Shown piece after piece: positions 47,405 to 55,986 of a stretch of 64,000 nt of DNA. The translations under genes and the position numbers were made by a program. This DNA is from Marinobacter bohaiensis (GTDB lineage: Bacteria; Pseudomonadota; Gammaproteobacteria; Pseudomonadales; Oleiphilaceae): assembly GCF_003258515.1 (NCBI RefSeq), contig NZ_QGEH01000001.1, positions 1,054,001-1,118,000 of the forward strand, read 5' to 3'. The notes beneath the pieces are model-generated. The model worked only from the letters and a program-made list of their open reading frames with translations. It was not told the DNA's origin and ran no database searches. Every line of letters begins with the position of its first letter. Within the stretch, counting starts at the first letter, position 1.

Positions 47405-48287
47405 CGTCGCCGCCGATGAGGTGATCGATCAATGCCTGTGAAAACGGTGACAGGGTGGCCTTGGGATGGGTGCAGATCTTTAGATCACGCTGGGCCCAGT
47501 CTTCTTCCACTTCGATGACGGCGAGGGACTGGTTACCGGACTGCCTGAGCGCTTCTTTTGGCACCAGGCCAATGCCAACACCGGCGGCCACCATGCGGCA
47601 TACCGCTTCAAAGCTTTTGACCTGAACTCGAACGTTCAGGTGTGCTCCCAGGCCAGACGCGGTATTCATGGTAAAGGTGTGAATGGCCGAGCCGGCATGA
47701 AGCATCACGAACGGCTCTGACAGGACGTCTGCGAAGGAAATCGACGCCGTACCGGCCAGGGCATGCCCTTCTTCGGTAATCAGCACCAGACGGTCCTCCC
47801 GGTAGGGTTGTAGCGTTACTTCCTGGTGGTCATCGTGCCCGGCTACGATCCCGATCTCTGCTTCTCCGCGGGCCACGCCGGCGAGAATGTCGGAGCTGGT
47901 CTGTTCCTCCAGGTTCACGCTGATCCGCGGGTTGTGACTGAGGAACGCTGCAAGATCGTTGGGTAAGTAGCTGTGAATGGCATGGGTGTTGGCCCAAAGC
48001 AGCACATGGCCCTGCACGCCATCGGCATAGGGGGCCAGATCGGAGTGCATCTGTTCCAGCTTGGCGAAAACCTGCCGGGCATGGCGCAGGAAAACCTCCC
48101 CGGCACGGGTGAGCTGAACGCCGCGGGCACGCCGTCGCAGCAGCGCAGTGCCCAGGGACGATTCCAGGATCTTGATTCGGTGACTTGCCGACGACGGAGC
48201 CAGAAATGCCCTTTCGGCACCGTGCGTCAGGCTCTGACATTCAGCGATGGCAATGAACAGACGTAAGTCGGTCAGATTGTATTTCAT
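47370..48287 (-). CDS. LysR-family regulator divergent from DMT transporter
   Basis: A 305-residue LysR protein with the HTH MKYNLTDLRLFIAIAECQSLTHGAERAFLAPSSASHRIKILESSLG. A substrate-binding domain follows (HVLLWANTHAIHSYLPNDLAAFL). The ATG at 48287 gives the canonical LysR start; no clear Shine-Dalgarno precedes it. It is divergent from the DMT transporter at 48397, with two inverted repeats in the 109-bp gap. Probable local regulator; inducer unknown. Confidence 0.88.
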   Translation of the reverse strand: MKYNLTDLRLFIAIAECQSLTHGAERAFLAPSSASHRIKILESSLGTALLRRRARGVQLTRAGEVFLRHARQVFAKLEQMHSDLAPYADGVQGHVLLWANTHAIHSYLPNDLAAFLSHNPRISVNLEEQTSSDILAGVARGEAEIGIVAGHDDHQEVTLQPYREDRLVLITEEGHALAGTASISFADVLSEPFVMLHAGSAIHTFTMNTASGLGAHLNVRVQVKSFEAVCRMVAAGVGIGLVPKEALRQSGNQSLAVIEVEEDWAQRDLKICTHPKATLSPFSQALIDHLIGGDVTPSSKDKTTT

Positions 48288-48295
48288 CGAGAGAA

Positions 48296-48378
48296 TTCGT
48301 AAATAACGAACAGTGGTTTGGTGAAATAGCAATTCTAGCAGGCGTCTGTGGTTTATAGGATTCATATTATCGAATCCT
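48296..48378. promoter_or_regulatory. Two inverted repeats in the LysR/DMT intergenic region
   Basis: TTCGT-AAATA-ACGAA (48296-48310) lies next to the LysR start, and AGGATTC-(8 nt)-GAATCCT (48357-48378) sits just before the DMT gene. The first has LysR-box geometry and is a candidate autoregulatory site; the second may be an operator or a leader hairpin. Confidence 0.45.
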
Positions 48379-48396
48379 TTATGATGAGTCCTCTCG

Positions 48397-49293
48397 ATGC
48401 TCACCCAGATGTCTTCCCGGCAGTCCGGCATGGTACTCGCGGTACTGGCTGCCTTCGGTTTCTCTTTCAAGGCGATCTTCGTCAAGCTCGCCTACCAGGT
48501 GGCACCGGTCGATGCCGTAACCTTGTTGTCCCTGCGGATGATGTTCTCTTTGCCGTTGTTCGTTATCACGGGCTATGCCTACCTGCGCAGCGGGCCCGCT
48601 CTGGGCTGGAAGGATTGGCTGTTGCTGGTATTTCTCGGGCTAACCGGCTATTACGGTGCCTCGATACTGGATTTCATGGGGTTGCAGTACATTTCGGCGG
48701 GGCTGGAGCGGGTCATCCTGTTTACCTACCCGACCATCACGATTCTGATTGGCCTGCTGTTCCTCAACAAACCGCTCAGCGTCAGACTGAGCATTGCACT
48801 GGCGCTGTGTTATGCCGGCGTCAGCCTGGTTTTTATCAGCGACAGCCAGGTGTCAGAAGACAGTGCCGCCCCCTGGATTGGCGCGGGTTTGGTGTTTGCC
48901 TCAGCGGTGTCGTACGCGGCCTACAATGCTTTCTCGGAAGTTTCGATCAGCAAACTCGGAGCCGCCCGCTTCTCGGTTCTTGCCCTGGTGATTTCGATTG
49001 CCGCTGCGCAACTTCATTTCCTGGCGGTAAATCCGGTCAGCGACCTCGTTCAGCCGCTGCCGGTCTACGGGTATTGCGCCGCAATGGCTCTGTTCTCGAC
49101 GGTGATGCCGATATTCTTTCAGTCAGGAGCGATCCAGCGCATTGGCGCGGGGCGGACCGTGCTTGTGGGCATGCTCGGTCCGGTCATGACGATCTTTTTC
49201 AGCTGGCTGATACTGGCTGAGCCGATGACCTGGGCGCAGCTGTGTGGAACGGCCCTGGTGCTGGCCGGCATCTATCAGGTCCGGCGGTCGTGA
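48397..49293 (+). CDS. DMT/EamA-family transporter
   Basis: A 298-residue membrane protein with ten helices in two EamA repeats (about 10-140 and 155-295). Typical segments are FSFKAIFVKLAYQ, GLTGYYGASILDFMGLQYISAGLERVILFTYPT and GRTVLVGMLGPVMTIFFSWLILAEPMTWAQLCGTALVLAGI. EamA transporters move amino acids, nucleotides or other metabolites, usually outward; the substrate is unknown. The ribosome site is weak. Confidence 0.88.
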   Translation: MLTQMSSRQSGMVLAVLAAFGFSFKAIFVKLAYQVAPVDAVTLLSLRMMFSLPLFVITGYAYLRSGPALGWKDWLLLVFLGLTGYYGASILDFMGLQYISAGLERVILFTYPTITILIGLLFLNKPLSVRLSIALALCYAGVSLVFISDSQVSEDSAAPWIGAGLVFASAVSYAAYNAFSEVSISKLGAARFSVLALVISIAAAQLHFLAVNPVSDLVQPLPVYGYCAAMALFSTVMPIFFQSGAIQRIGAGRTVLVGMLGPVMTIFFSWLILAEPMTWAQLCGTALVLAGIYQVRRS

Positions 49294-49419
49294 CGGCCAC
49301 CGCAAGTGCGTCAGCCGGGCCGGAGTCATTTTTCGCCGCGAAGAGCATAGACATGAGCTCGCGCGGGTTTGCGCTCCTTCAGGAGGATGATCGTCAGGGT
49401 GCGGGTATGGGGAGAGAGA

Positions 49420-50343
49420 TCAAAGACGGTTCAGATTGAGTGGTGCCAGCACCTGCCGCTCGTCGGCTCCGAAGGTGTCGGTGAACAGGTCGTCGATCTG
49501 GCGCTGCTTGTCCTCATCAGGCAGGGCGGCGTCCAGAATGAGGCGCTTCTGTTCGAGGTAGCGGGTTCGCCGTTGAGGCCAGTTGTCTACCTCGATCAGG
49601 TCCGTTTGCAGGGTATTGTTGAGGGCCTTGCTGCGTTTGAGTTTTTCCTCGAGGTTCAGATCCGGATTCGCCTGCAGTCGGCGTGCGGCCAGCATGTATT
49701 CAAAGTGGGCGTCGGATGCGCGGAATAGCTGATTGGCGAGCTCTTCGCCGAGCTGGCTTACGCGTAATTGCTGCAAGCCTCGGTACCTCTGTTCGGGGGA
49801 CGTCGGAGAGCGGCCATCCGCCCCGTTCGGGGCGGCCAGCGTTCGGCGCGCTTCGAGGAAACGGTAGTAGTCGCTGGCCAGCGTTGCGGTCTGTTCGCCG
49901 GCCGGGCCCGGCAGACCCGCCCGGATCAGCTCTGCCAGGTGGCCAAGCTGTTGCTCGGACAGCATCAGTGCTCCGTTATGGAAAATCCGTTCGAGAGCCT
50001 GACGGGCATTGTTATCGGGTACCAGATTACCGGTATCGTCCAGCCGCATGGCCTGAACAAGCTGGAAAACACCGTCCACAGTAAACGGGATGTCCGCAAC
50101 CGGTTCACCAGACATTCCGTCGTCCCGACGTCCTTTTGCGACGGGCAGCGGTTTCCCGGGTCTCGGTTGTGGTATGGGGGAGGCCTCATGCTGCTCGGCC
50201 GGAAGCTCGCTTCCGCTTGCGTGGGCAGATGGTTTGGGCGACGGCTCTGGCCAGAACCAGACGCTGCCAGCGACGAGCAGTAGCAGCGTGGTCCCCAGCA
50301 GAGCCGCCCGCCGCGGGTTTGGCCGCCCATCGCTGTGACTCAT
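49420..50343 (-). CDS. Lipase-specific foldase (Lif/LipB)-like chaperone
   Basis: A 307-residue membrane-anchored periplasmic protein. It has a short cytoplasmic N-terminus, one TM helix (about 13-31), a Pro/Ala-rich linker (32-78) and a helical region. The block VDGVFQLVQAMRLDDTGNLVPD (89-110) corresponds to the DG-x-L-..-D..GNLV start of lipase chaperone mini-domain 1. LGEELANQLFRASDAHFEYMLAARRL and NPDLNLEEKL resemble mini-domain 2. The family RxxFDxxLS motif is changed here to RQALERIFHNGALML. Lif proteins fold secreted class I lipases. None is nearby; a PETase-like hydrolase is. The ATG overlaps the AraC stop (ATGA), so it is translationally coupled to that regulator. Confidence 0.72.
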   Translation of the reverse strand: MSHSDGRPNPRRAALLGTTLLLLVAGSVWFWPEPSPKPSAHASGSELPAEQHEASPIPQPRPGKPLPVAKGRRDDGMSGEPVADIPFTVDGVFQLVQAMRLDDTGNLVPDNNARQALERIFHNGALMLSEQQLGHLAELIRAGLPGPAGEQTATLASDYYRFLEARRTLAAPNGADGRSPTSPEQRYRGLQQLRVSQLGEELANQLFRASDAHFEYMLAARRLQANPDLNLEEKLKRSKALNNTLQTDLIEVDNWPQRRTRYLEQKRLILDAALPDEDKQRQIDDLFTDTFGADERQVLAPLNLNRL

Positions 50344-51212
50344 ACCGCCACCCGGCTTCCCAGCAGCGGCGCCACCAGTTCCAGGGCGGACTCGTCCACC
50401 AGCGGATGCAGGTACGGTGGCTGCAGGAACATGGCGGACGGGCTCATGCCGTTCACGGTCCGGTAGCAGCGCGACAGGTGTGCCGAGCTGGAAAAACCGG
50501 CGTACATGGCGGCGTCGGTCATCGAGTGGCCGAGAGCCATGAGGATGGTGCTGATCGAGACCCGGTAGCGGATGCGGTACTGGGTGATGGTCAGGCCCAC
50601 CTGTTTCTTGAACAGCTTCTCCAGCCGCGAGCCGGACAGATGTACCGAGGCGGCCATTTCTGCCAGCGGGCACGGCGCGCCCAGGGATTCCCGGATGCGA
50701 TGAGCCACGCGCACGATGCGGGCGTCGAAGCCGGGCAAATCGGCCTGGCGCGGGGTGTTGGGCAGAAGACGCCGACGCAGGCGCTGGCGTGCGGCATTGG
50801 GGCTGATGTCCGGGGCGTTACGGATGGCGATCAGCTCGCGGATCAGCGCCTCCTCGTCCGGATGCTGGTAATAGATGCCGGGGGAGGCTTCCCGCATCAG
50901 CCGGCCCAGGGAGGCGTAGTCCCGTGAGAAGGGTGGCAGGAAGAAAATCGCCACCACCGCCTTGCGGGTGTCGAGGACCGAATGGTCGAGCCAGAGACCG
51001 GCCGGGGTGAGACAGCTGCGCGTGGTGATGGGGGCGCCGTCGGCGCCGCGTAAGGTGAAGGTGCCGTTCAGGCACAGGGTCAGTCGTTCCTGGGTGGTTC
51101 GGTGCGGTTCCTGGCGGGCGTAATGCGTGCCGAGAAACACACCCTCCCGGTTCCACAGGCACAGTTTCGGGGATCGCAGGCTAACGGGGGCAAGGTTGTT
51201 TTTGTTGTCCAT
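50340..51212 (-). CDS. AraC-family transcriptional regulator
   Basis: A 290-residue regulator. The N-terminal part (about 1-170) is a sensor region that reads like a cupin-type arm (LTLCLNGTFTLRGADG, LDTRKAVVAIFFLPPFS). The C-terminal pair of HTH motifs (about 180-265) is typical: CPLAEMAASVHLSGSRLEKLFKKQVG and MTDAAMYAGFSSSAHLSRCYRTVNGMSP. GGAG precedes the ATG at 51212. It lies 156 bp downstream of the PETase-like gene and overlaps the Lif-like gene by four bases, so it probably controls this locus. Inducer unknown. Confidence 0.88.
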   Translation of the reverse strand: MDNKNNLAPVSLRSPKLCLWNREGVFLGTHYARQEPHRTTQERLTLCLNGTFTLRGADGAPITTRSCLTPAGLWLDHSVLDTRKAVVAIFFLPPFSRDYASLGRLMREASPGIYYQHPDEEALIRELIAIRNAPDISPNAARQRLRRRLLPNTPRQADLPGFDARIVRVAHRIRESLGAPCPLAEMAASVHLSGSRLEKLFKKQVGLTITQYRIRYRVSISTILMALGHSMTDAAMYAGFSSSAHLSRCYRTVNGMSPSAMFLQPPYLHPLVDESALELVAPLLGSRVAV

Positions 51213-51271
51213 CGCGTGCTCCGGTTGGCGGAGTCCGTTGTCGGACCGTCCGTGTCCAGTGAACAGGTAGA

Positions 51272-51290
51272 CCGGGCCACCCGGGCCCGG
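51272..51290. terminator. Hairpin between PETase-like and AraC genes
   Basis: CCGGGCC (51272-51278) and GGCCCGG (51284-51290) form a perfect 7-bp stem with a 5-nt loop, about 80 bp after the hydrolase stop codon. No T-tract follows, so it may only attenuate or stabilise the transcript. Confidence 0.4.
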
Positions 51291-51368
51291 CCGTGGAAAC
51301 GTCCTACGTCTCTTCGCAGCATAGACGGGTTTTCAACCGCGGTTCGCGGCATCGACCGTTTTTGCCGG

Positions 51369-52247
51369 CTAGTACGGGCAAGTGCCGCGATATTCGGAGA
51401 TCCGATACTGGTCTTCATGGTCCGGGCCGCACAGGAACGGCGCGTAGCGGGTGTCCTGGTCGATGTGCAGTTTCATCCAGGAGACGCCGTACTTGCTGAG
51501 CACCGCGTTGTTGAGGTTGCCGCCGTTGGCGCAGAAGTGATCGCCGTTGTTGATCTCGAAGAAGGCCTTGGCGGTGGAGCCGGGAATGTCGTTGTAGAAA
51601 GGCGAGGCGTGGGAAGACACCGGCGCGACCACGTCGTTCTCGCAGGCGAAGATCAGCGTGGGTGTCTCGATCTCATCGAAATCGTTGAAGCTGGAGTTCC
51701 AGGGAGCCAGTGGGATGGCCGCGCTGAGTCGGTCGTCGGCGGCCAGCTGCAGCGTGCCGCCACCGCCCATGGACCAGCCCACGGCACCCAGGCGATTCGG
51801 ATCCACCATGCCGCTGATGGCGCTGAAGGAGGAATCGCTGCGGTCGATCAGGTAATCCAGCGCGGCGTCGATCTGGTCACGGCGCGATCCCGGCTGATCG
51901 TAGATGGTGATGGTGTCGATGGTCATGACCACAAAACCGTGCGACGCCAGTTGCTCGCCCCACCATTCGATGGACGATTCGTAGGACACGTAGCCCGGAA
52001 TCACGACGATGGCGCCCATCTGGCCGGTGGTGTCGGTCGGGTAGTGAATGGTGCCGCCGCCGAAGCCGCTGACCAGCGATGAAACGTTGACCGTGTCGAC
52101 GTTATAGGGTCCGCTGCTGGCCTCCAGGTAGGCTTCCGTGGGATCCGGCCCTCGGGTGAAGTCGGCGGATGCGGTGCTGACGTGCAGCGACGCCGCGAAC
52201 GGCAGCGCACAGACCAGCGCGTAGCTCAGCTTTTTCAATGTGTTCAT
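51369..52247 (-). CDS. PETase-like secreted polyester hydrolase (type II)
   Basis: A 292-residue secreted alpha/beta-hydrolase (dienelactone hydrolase/cutinase-like) with a Sec signal peptide (about 1-28, STASA). The mature start [14 protein letters not shown] and the core match Ideonella PETase along the whole length. The triad is Ser159 (GWSMGGGG), Asp205 (CENDVVAP) and His237. Oxyanion/aromatic residues are Tyr86 (PGYVSYESS), Met160 and Trp183 (APWNSS). Trp158 before the Ser is as in PETase, where cutinases have His. Phe238 replaces the PETase Ser238. Cys202-Cys239 and Cys273-Cys290 give both disulfides of type II PET hydrolases. It likely hydrolyses polyesters or cutin-like esters; activity on PET is inference. 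Downstream are AraC and Lif-like genes. Confidence 0.9.
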   Translation of the reverse strand: MNTLKKLSYALVCALPFAASLHVSTASADFTRGPDPTEAYLEASSGPYNVDTVNVSSLVSGFGGGTIHYPTDTTGQMGAIVVIPGYVSYESSIEWWGEQLASHGFVVMTIDTITIYDQPGSRRDQIDAALDYLIDRSDSSFSAISGMVDPNRLGAVGWSMGGGGTLQLAADDRLSAAIPLAPWNSSFNDFDEIETPTLIFACENDVVAPVSSHASPFYNDIPGSTAKAFFEINNGDHFCANGGNLNNAVLSKYGVSWMKLHIDQDTRYAPFLCGPDHEDQYRISEYRGTCPY

Positions 52248-52563
52248 GGCATTACCCCTGACTGATTGACGCTTGTTGTGATGTTGTTACCGCGTTGGCC
52301 GTCGTCGTCCGGACGACCGCCATCCAGGCCGACGCTACTGGATGATCCCGCCGACGGCTTTCACGATCTGGCACTTCCGGCGTTCTGCTGGTACTTCCCG
52401 GGGCTGGCGAGGGTCTTTGTTCGTTTTGTTGGGCCGTGTCTGGATCGGCTGCCTCCAAAAACACGGTTCGGCAGTAGTCACCTTGAGGCCGCTTCGAAGG
52501 ACGCCGTGAAGCGCGCCGGCATTCCAACAAATATGCCCACATTCCAATGAACAAGGTGACGAT
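52248..52563. other. Divergent intergenic region between PETase-like gene and lipoprotein
   Basis: About 315 bp between divergent genes. No credible gene or RNA is seen. It should carry the promoters of both, and any AraC operator would be expected here, but I could not find a clear direct-repeat pair. Confidence 0.4.
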
Positions 52564-54597
52564 ATGGAACGCACGCACGTGTCTGGAAACGCAGAATGGC
52601 CGAAACGGACGCTTCTCGCCCTCGCCGTTTCGAGTCTGGCCCTGGGACTCTCCGGCTGCTGGCTGGACGATGATGACGACGACGATGATAGGGTGGGTGG
52701 CGGCGCGCCGGAATTCGCCGCGGCAACCGTCTACGTTGCCAGCAACAGTGGCGGCGGAGACACCAATGTCCGCGTTCGCGACGAAGACCTGGAACTGATG
52801 AACACCTACACCACCGGTGCCAATGAGGGCGTCCTGGTCAATGAGGCCGGCCACCTGGTGCAGGCCGGCGACCTGATGAGCACCGGCCGGCTGGTCACCG
52901 CCTGCAACGCCGAGACTCGCATGACGGGTGACGCCAGCTACGAAATCACCGGCGCCACCACCACCTTTTCCAGCCCCAAGGGCATTGCCCGAATTGCCAG
53001 TGAAGGCCTGATCGCGGTCGCGAACAACGGCGCCAGCACGGTGCTGCTGATGGGAGCGTCGGCCTCGGGCGATGTGGCCCCCGTGGCCACCGTCGCTCTC
53101 GCCGCCAACGCCTGGGACCTGGTCTATGACGACGCCTCCGACCGCCTGTTCGTAGCCCAGGTGGACGGCACCGTCGCGGTGTTCGACCGCTTTGCCCAGG
53201 ATCAGGGCGTGGGCGGCGCCAACCGCACCTTCTCCATCGTCGACGGCGACGGGGAACCCTCGGTCAACCTGCACGGCATTGACTACGATGCCGACGGTGA
53301 CCGCCTGGTGATCGGCGACGTCGGCGAGGCCGGCTCGGACGACGACGGTAAGCTGTACGTGGTCGACAGCGCCAGCACCGCCGACGGCCAGGTCATTGCC
53401 ACCACCACGATCAAGGGTGACCAGACGCGCCTGGGCAATCCTGTGGACCTGCAACTGACCGGCACCGACGTGCGCATTGCCGAGAAGGCCAACGGCGGCG
53501 GCTCGGTGCTGGTCTACCAGAACATCTTCAGTCGTTCGGGCGGCAATGTGGCCGCCGATCGGGTGCTGGATACGCCGGCCCCCGAGTCGATCGAAGTGGT
53601 GCTGGAGACGGACCCGGCGCCCGGCGTGACCGATATCCTCGACCCGGACACCGCCTACCAGTTGCTGACCACCAGCAACCCGGCGACCGGTTCGGCCACG
53701 TCCGGTCAGTTGTTCACCAATGAATCGACGCTCGCCGCGGCGCCGGCGCTGGCGTTCGACGCCGGACTCGACAGCGTAGAGAACGTGACCCTGGATCGCG
53801 ACGGCAACGCCTACATCACCTACGACGACGGCACCACCGCCAACAGCGGTATTGCGGTGATCGGCGCGATCGATGCGCGGGATAATTTCGACGGCAGCCG
53901 GGACCGGCTGATCACCGGCTCCAACACGCGGCTGATGTCGCCCAAGGGCATCGAACTGGCGGACGACCTGGGCCTGATGATCGTCGCGGAGCAGGCCGGT
54001 GCGGAAGTGCTGGTCTTCAGCGCCTGCGCCAGCGGAAACGCCACGCCGACGGTGGTCAGCACCGGTGGCGTCGCGCCCTGGGACAGCGACTACGACGCCG
54101 AGGGCGATGCGCTTTACGTGGCCCTGACCGATGGCACGGTAGCGGCCTACGACGACTTCTCCGCCGACCTTGGCGACGGCGGCCCGGACCGGCTCATCAC
54201 GCCGGCCATGGGTGGTACTCCGTTCGCCGCGCCGACCAACATCCACGGCATTCGCTACGTGGCGTCGGACGACGTGCTGATTATCAGCGATGTGGGGTCC
54301 GGTGCGGCGGCTGACGATGGCGCGTTGATGACGATTCCCGACGCATCGTCTTCCGACGGCACCACCAACGTAGGCAAGCGCATCGCCAACCCGGGTGATG
54401 GCTCCGACCTGACGGGGCTGGGCAATCCGGTGGACATCGCGTTCGACGGCGCGGACCTGTACGTGGCGGAGAAGATCAACGGCCAGATCCAGGTCTGGCG
54501 TGATTTCCTCAGCGACGCCGCCCTGACCGGCAATGTGGCGCCGAGCGACAGCGTGGCGGCCACGGCACCGGAGTCGATCGTGCTGAAGCCGGAATAG
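52564..54597 (+). CDS. Beta-propeller-like lipoprotein with duplicated repeat
   Basis: A 677-residue lipoprotein with lipobox LSGC (Cys32), followed directly by a tract of eight Asp (35-42). The body is two homologous halves of about 230 residues. Each opens SPKGI and continues through a DGTVA.(F/Y)D.F segment, then HGI.Y, (I)(G/S)DVG, DDG.L, GNPVD and AEK.NG, and closes with APESI. These short repeated strand patterns suggest six- to eight-bladed propellers (SMP-30/NHL-like). The function is unknown; it may be surface exposed. AAGGTGAC precedes the ATG. It is divergent from the PETase-like gene and ends at a strong bidirectional terminator. Confidence 0.78.
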   Translation: MERTHVSGNAEWPKRTLLALAVSSLALGLSGCWLDDDDDDDDRVGGGAPEFAAATVYVASNSGGGDTNVRVRDEDLELMNTYTTGANEGVLVNEAGHLVQAGDLMSTGRLVTACNAETRMTGDASYEITGATTTFSSPKGIARIASEGLIAVANNGASTVLLMGASASGDVAPVATVALAANAWDLVYDDASDRLFVAQVDGTVAVFDRFAQDQGVGGANRTFSIVDGDGEPSVNLHGIDYDADGDRLVIGDVGEAGSDDDGKLYVVDSASTADGQVIATTTIKGDQTRLGNPVDLQLTGTDVRIAEKANGGGSVLVYQNIFSRSGGNVAADRVLDTPAPESIEVVLETDPAPGVTDILDPDTAYQLLTTSNPATGSATSGQLFTNESTLAAAPALAFDAGLDSVENVTLDRDGNAYITYDDGTTANSGIAVIGAIDARDNFDGSRDRLITGSNTRLMSPKGIELADDLGLMIVAEQAGAEVLVFSACASGNATPTVVSTGGVAPWDSDYDAEGDALYVALTDGTVAAYDDFSADLGDGGPDRLITPAMGGTPFAAPTNIHGIRYVASDDVLIISDVGSGAAADDGALMTIPDASSSDGTTNVGKRIANPGDGSDLTGLGNPVDIAFDGADLYVAEKINGQIQVWRDFLSDAALTGNVAPSDSVAATAPESIVLKPE

Positions 54598-54611
54598 ACG
54601 ACCGCGAAATG

Positions 54612-54645
54612 AAAAAGACCCGGGCCTGGCCCGGGTCTTTTTTTT
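54612..54645. terminator. Strong bidirectional intrinsic terminator
   Basis: Arms of 14 bp (54612-54625 and 54629-54642) around CTG, with A-run on the left and T-run on the right. It can end the lipoprotein transcript and the convergent anti-sigma transcript. Confidence 0.93.
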
Positions 54646-54666
54646 CTGACGGACGTTAGCGGAACA

Positions 54667-55386
54667 CTACAGCGCCACGGCCCGGCCGATGTACTCGATC
54701 GGCCCGGTGGGACGACCGATCGGCGAACCGCTGGCGTCTTCCAGGGTGATCTCGAACAGCTGGTTGGGCTGCAGCGGTGGCAGGTCGTTCAGGTTGATGC
54801 GCAGCGGCTGGCCGGGTTGCACCAGGCCCAGCGATACCGGGCCGCTCCAGTCGTCGGCCTTGGTCCAGAACTCCAGGGCCTTGCCCTGCGGCACGTCGAA
54901 ATTGCCCAGTGCGGTCAGGGTCAGTGTCTGGCGATTGCTGGCTTCCACCACCCAGCCTGGCGCGTGACCATCCGGTGTGGCGAGCACCACCATGTAGTTG
55001 GGCTGCGGTTGCTGGAAAATCAGCCCGATGCCCATGAGCAGCGCCAGCGCGAAGCCGGCTGCCGTGAGGCCACGCCACAGGGCCAGGCTGTGCCACCAGC
55101 CATCCCGCTTCCGCCGTGGTGTGTGCAGTGGAGCCTGTGGTGACGGTGCCGGATCGCTGGCAATGCTGTCGCTGATGCGTTGCCAGACGCTGTCGGGGAC
55201 CGGCATCGGGTCCACAGTGTCGCACAGCGGCACCAGACGGTTTTCCCAGTACGCTACCCAGCCTGCCAGCTCCTCATCGGTCTTCAGGCGTTCGATGACC
55301 TCTCGGCGCTCCGCTTCGGGCAGGGTGCCCAGGACGTACTCGCCGGCCAGCTCGAACAGCGGCTCCTGATCGCTGTGATCGGTCAT
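54667..55386 (-). CDS. Anti-sigma factor, RskA/SigK-type
   Basis: A 239-residue single-pass membrane protein. The cytoplasmic N-terminus (LFELAGEYVLGTLPEAERREVIERLKTDEELAGWVAYWENRL) is the conserved anti-sigma zinc-finger-like helical region. TM is about 95-117 (LWRGLTAAGFALALLMGIG), followed by an RskA periplasmic domain (PF10099: VVEASNRQTLTLTALGNFDVPQGKALEFWTK). It sequesters the ECF sigma factor encoded just upstream. The ATG at 55386 overlaps the sigma stop (ATGA) and has AAGGAG 8 nt upstream, so translation is coupled. The released signal is unknown. Confidence 0.88.
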   Translation of the reverse strand: MTDHSDQEPLFELAGEYVLGTLPEAERREVIERLKTDEELAGWVAYWENRLVPLCDTVDPMPVPDSVWQRISDSIASDPAPSPQAPLHTPRRKRDGWWHSLALWRGLTAAGFALALLMGIGLIFQQPQPNYMVVLATPDGHAPGWVVEASNRQTLTLTALGNFDVPQGKALEFWTKADDWSGPVSLGLVQPGQPLRINLNDLPPLQPNQLFEITLEDASGSPIGRPTGPIEYIGRAVAL

Positions 55387-55943
55387 GCGAGGCACTCCTT
55401 CAGCGCCACAAGACTGCGCTTGATCCAGGACTTCACGCTGCCCAGTGGGGCGCCCAGCAGGTCGCTGATCTCACTCTGGCTGTAGCCGTTGACGTAGGCG
55501 TGGTAGAGGCAGGTGCGACGCTCCGGCTCCAGCGCCATGATGCAGTCATGCACCCGATCGTTCTGCATGCCCCAGTGGCTGGTGTTGACGCGCTCGCACC
55601 ACTGGCTGTCGCTGACGTCCGGCAGCTCGTCGGGGGATTGGTCCCGGGGTTCGCGGCGGCGTGAAAACCGGATGGCGTCGAGCGCCAAATGGCGGGCGAT
55701 GGAATAGATCCAGCCGCGACCGGTACCGCGGGACGGATCAAAGGTGTGGGCTTTCTGCCAGATGCGCAGGAACAGGTCGTGGATCAGATCTTCGGCGGCG
55801 GCTCGATCCCGGACGATGTTGTAGATCACCCCCATCAGGCGGCTGGCTTCTTCCCGGTAAAGCGATCGCAGGGCCGTCTGGTTGCGGGCGGCGCAATCGC
55901 GCAAACAGGTCTCGTAGTCGAATGCATGGTTATCTTCTGGCAC
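55383..55943 (-). CDS. ECF sigma-70 factor (SigK-type)
   Basis: A 186-residue ECF sigma factor. Region 2 (about 22-90) includes RDRAAAEDLIHDLFLRIWQKAHTFD, and region 4 (about 128-182) contains the HTH VNGYSQSEISDLLGAPLGSVKSWIKRSLVALK. Its gene precedes the anti-sigma gene with a 4-base overlap. ECF factors with RskA-type partners respond to envelope, redox or nutrient signals. It might control neighbours such as the lipoprotein or the monooxygenase cluster, but that is inference. Confidence 0.9.
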   Translation of the reverse strand: MPEDNHAFDYETCLRDCAARNQTALRSLYREEASRLMGVIYNIVRDRAAAEDLIHDLFLRIWQKAHTFDPSRGTGRGWIYSIARHLALDAIRFSRRREPRDQSPDELPDVSDSQWCERVNTSHWGMQNDRVHDCIMALEPERRTCLYHAYVNGYSQSEISDLLGAPLGSVKSWIKRSLVALKECLA

Positions 55944-55986
55944 GCGTTCCCCATCAGCACAGCCGGGACCTGCCCGGCATCATCGT

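Noticed and set aside
52252-54246. 664-codon minus-strand frame opposite the propeller lipoprotein
   Set aside because: The plus-strand frame has a lipobox, duplicated domains, ribosome site and terminator; the minus frame has none of these.
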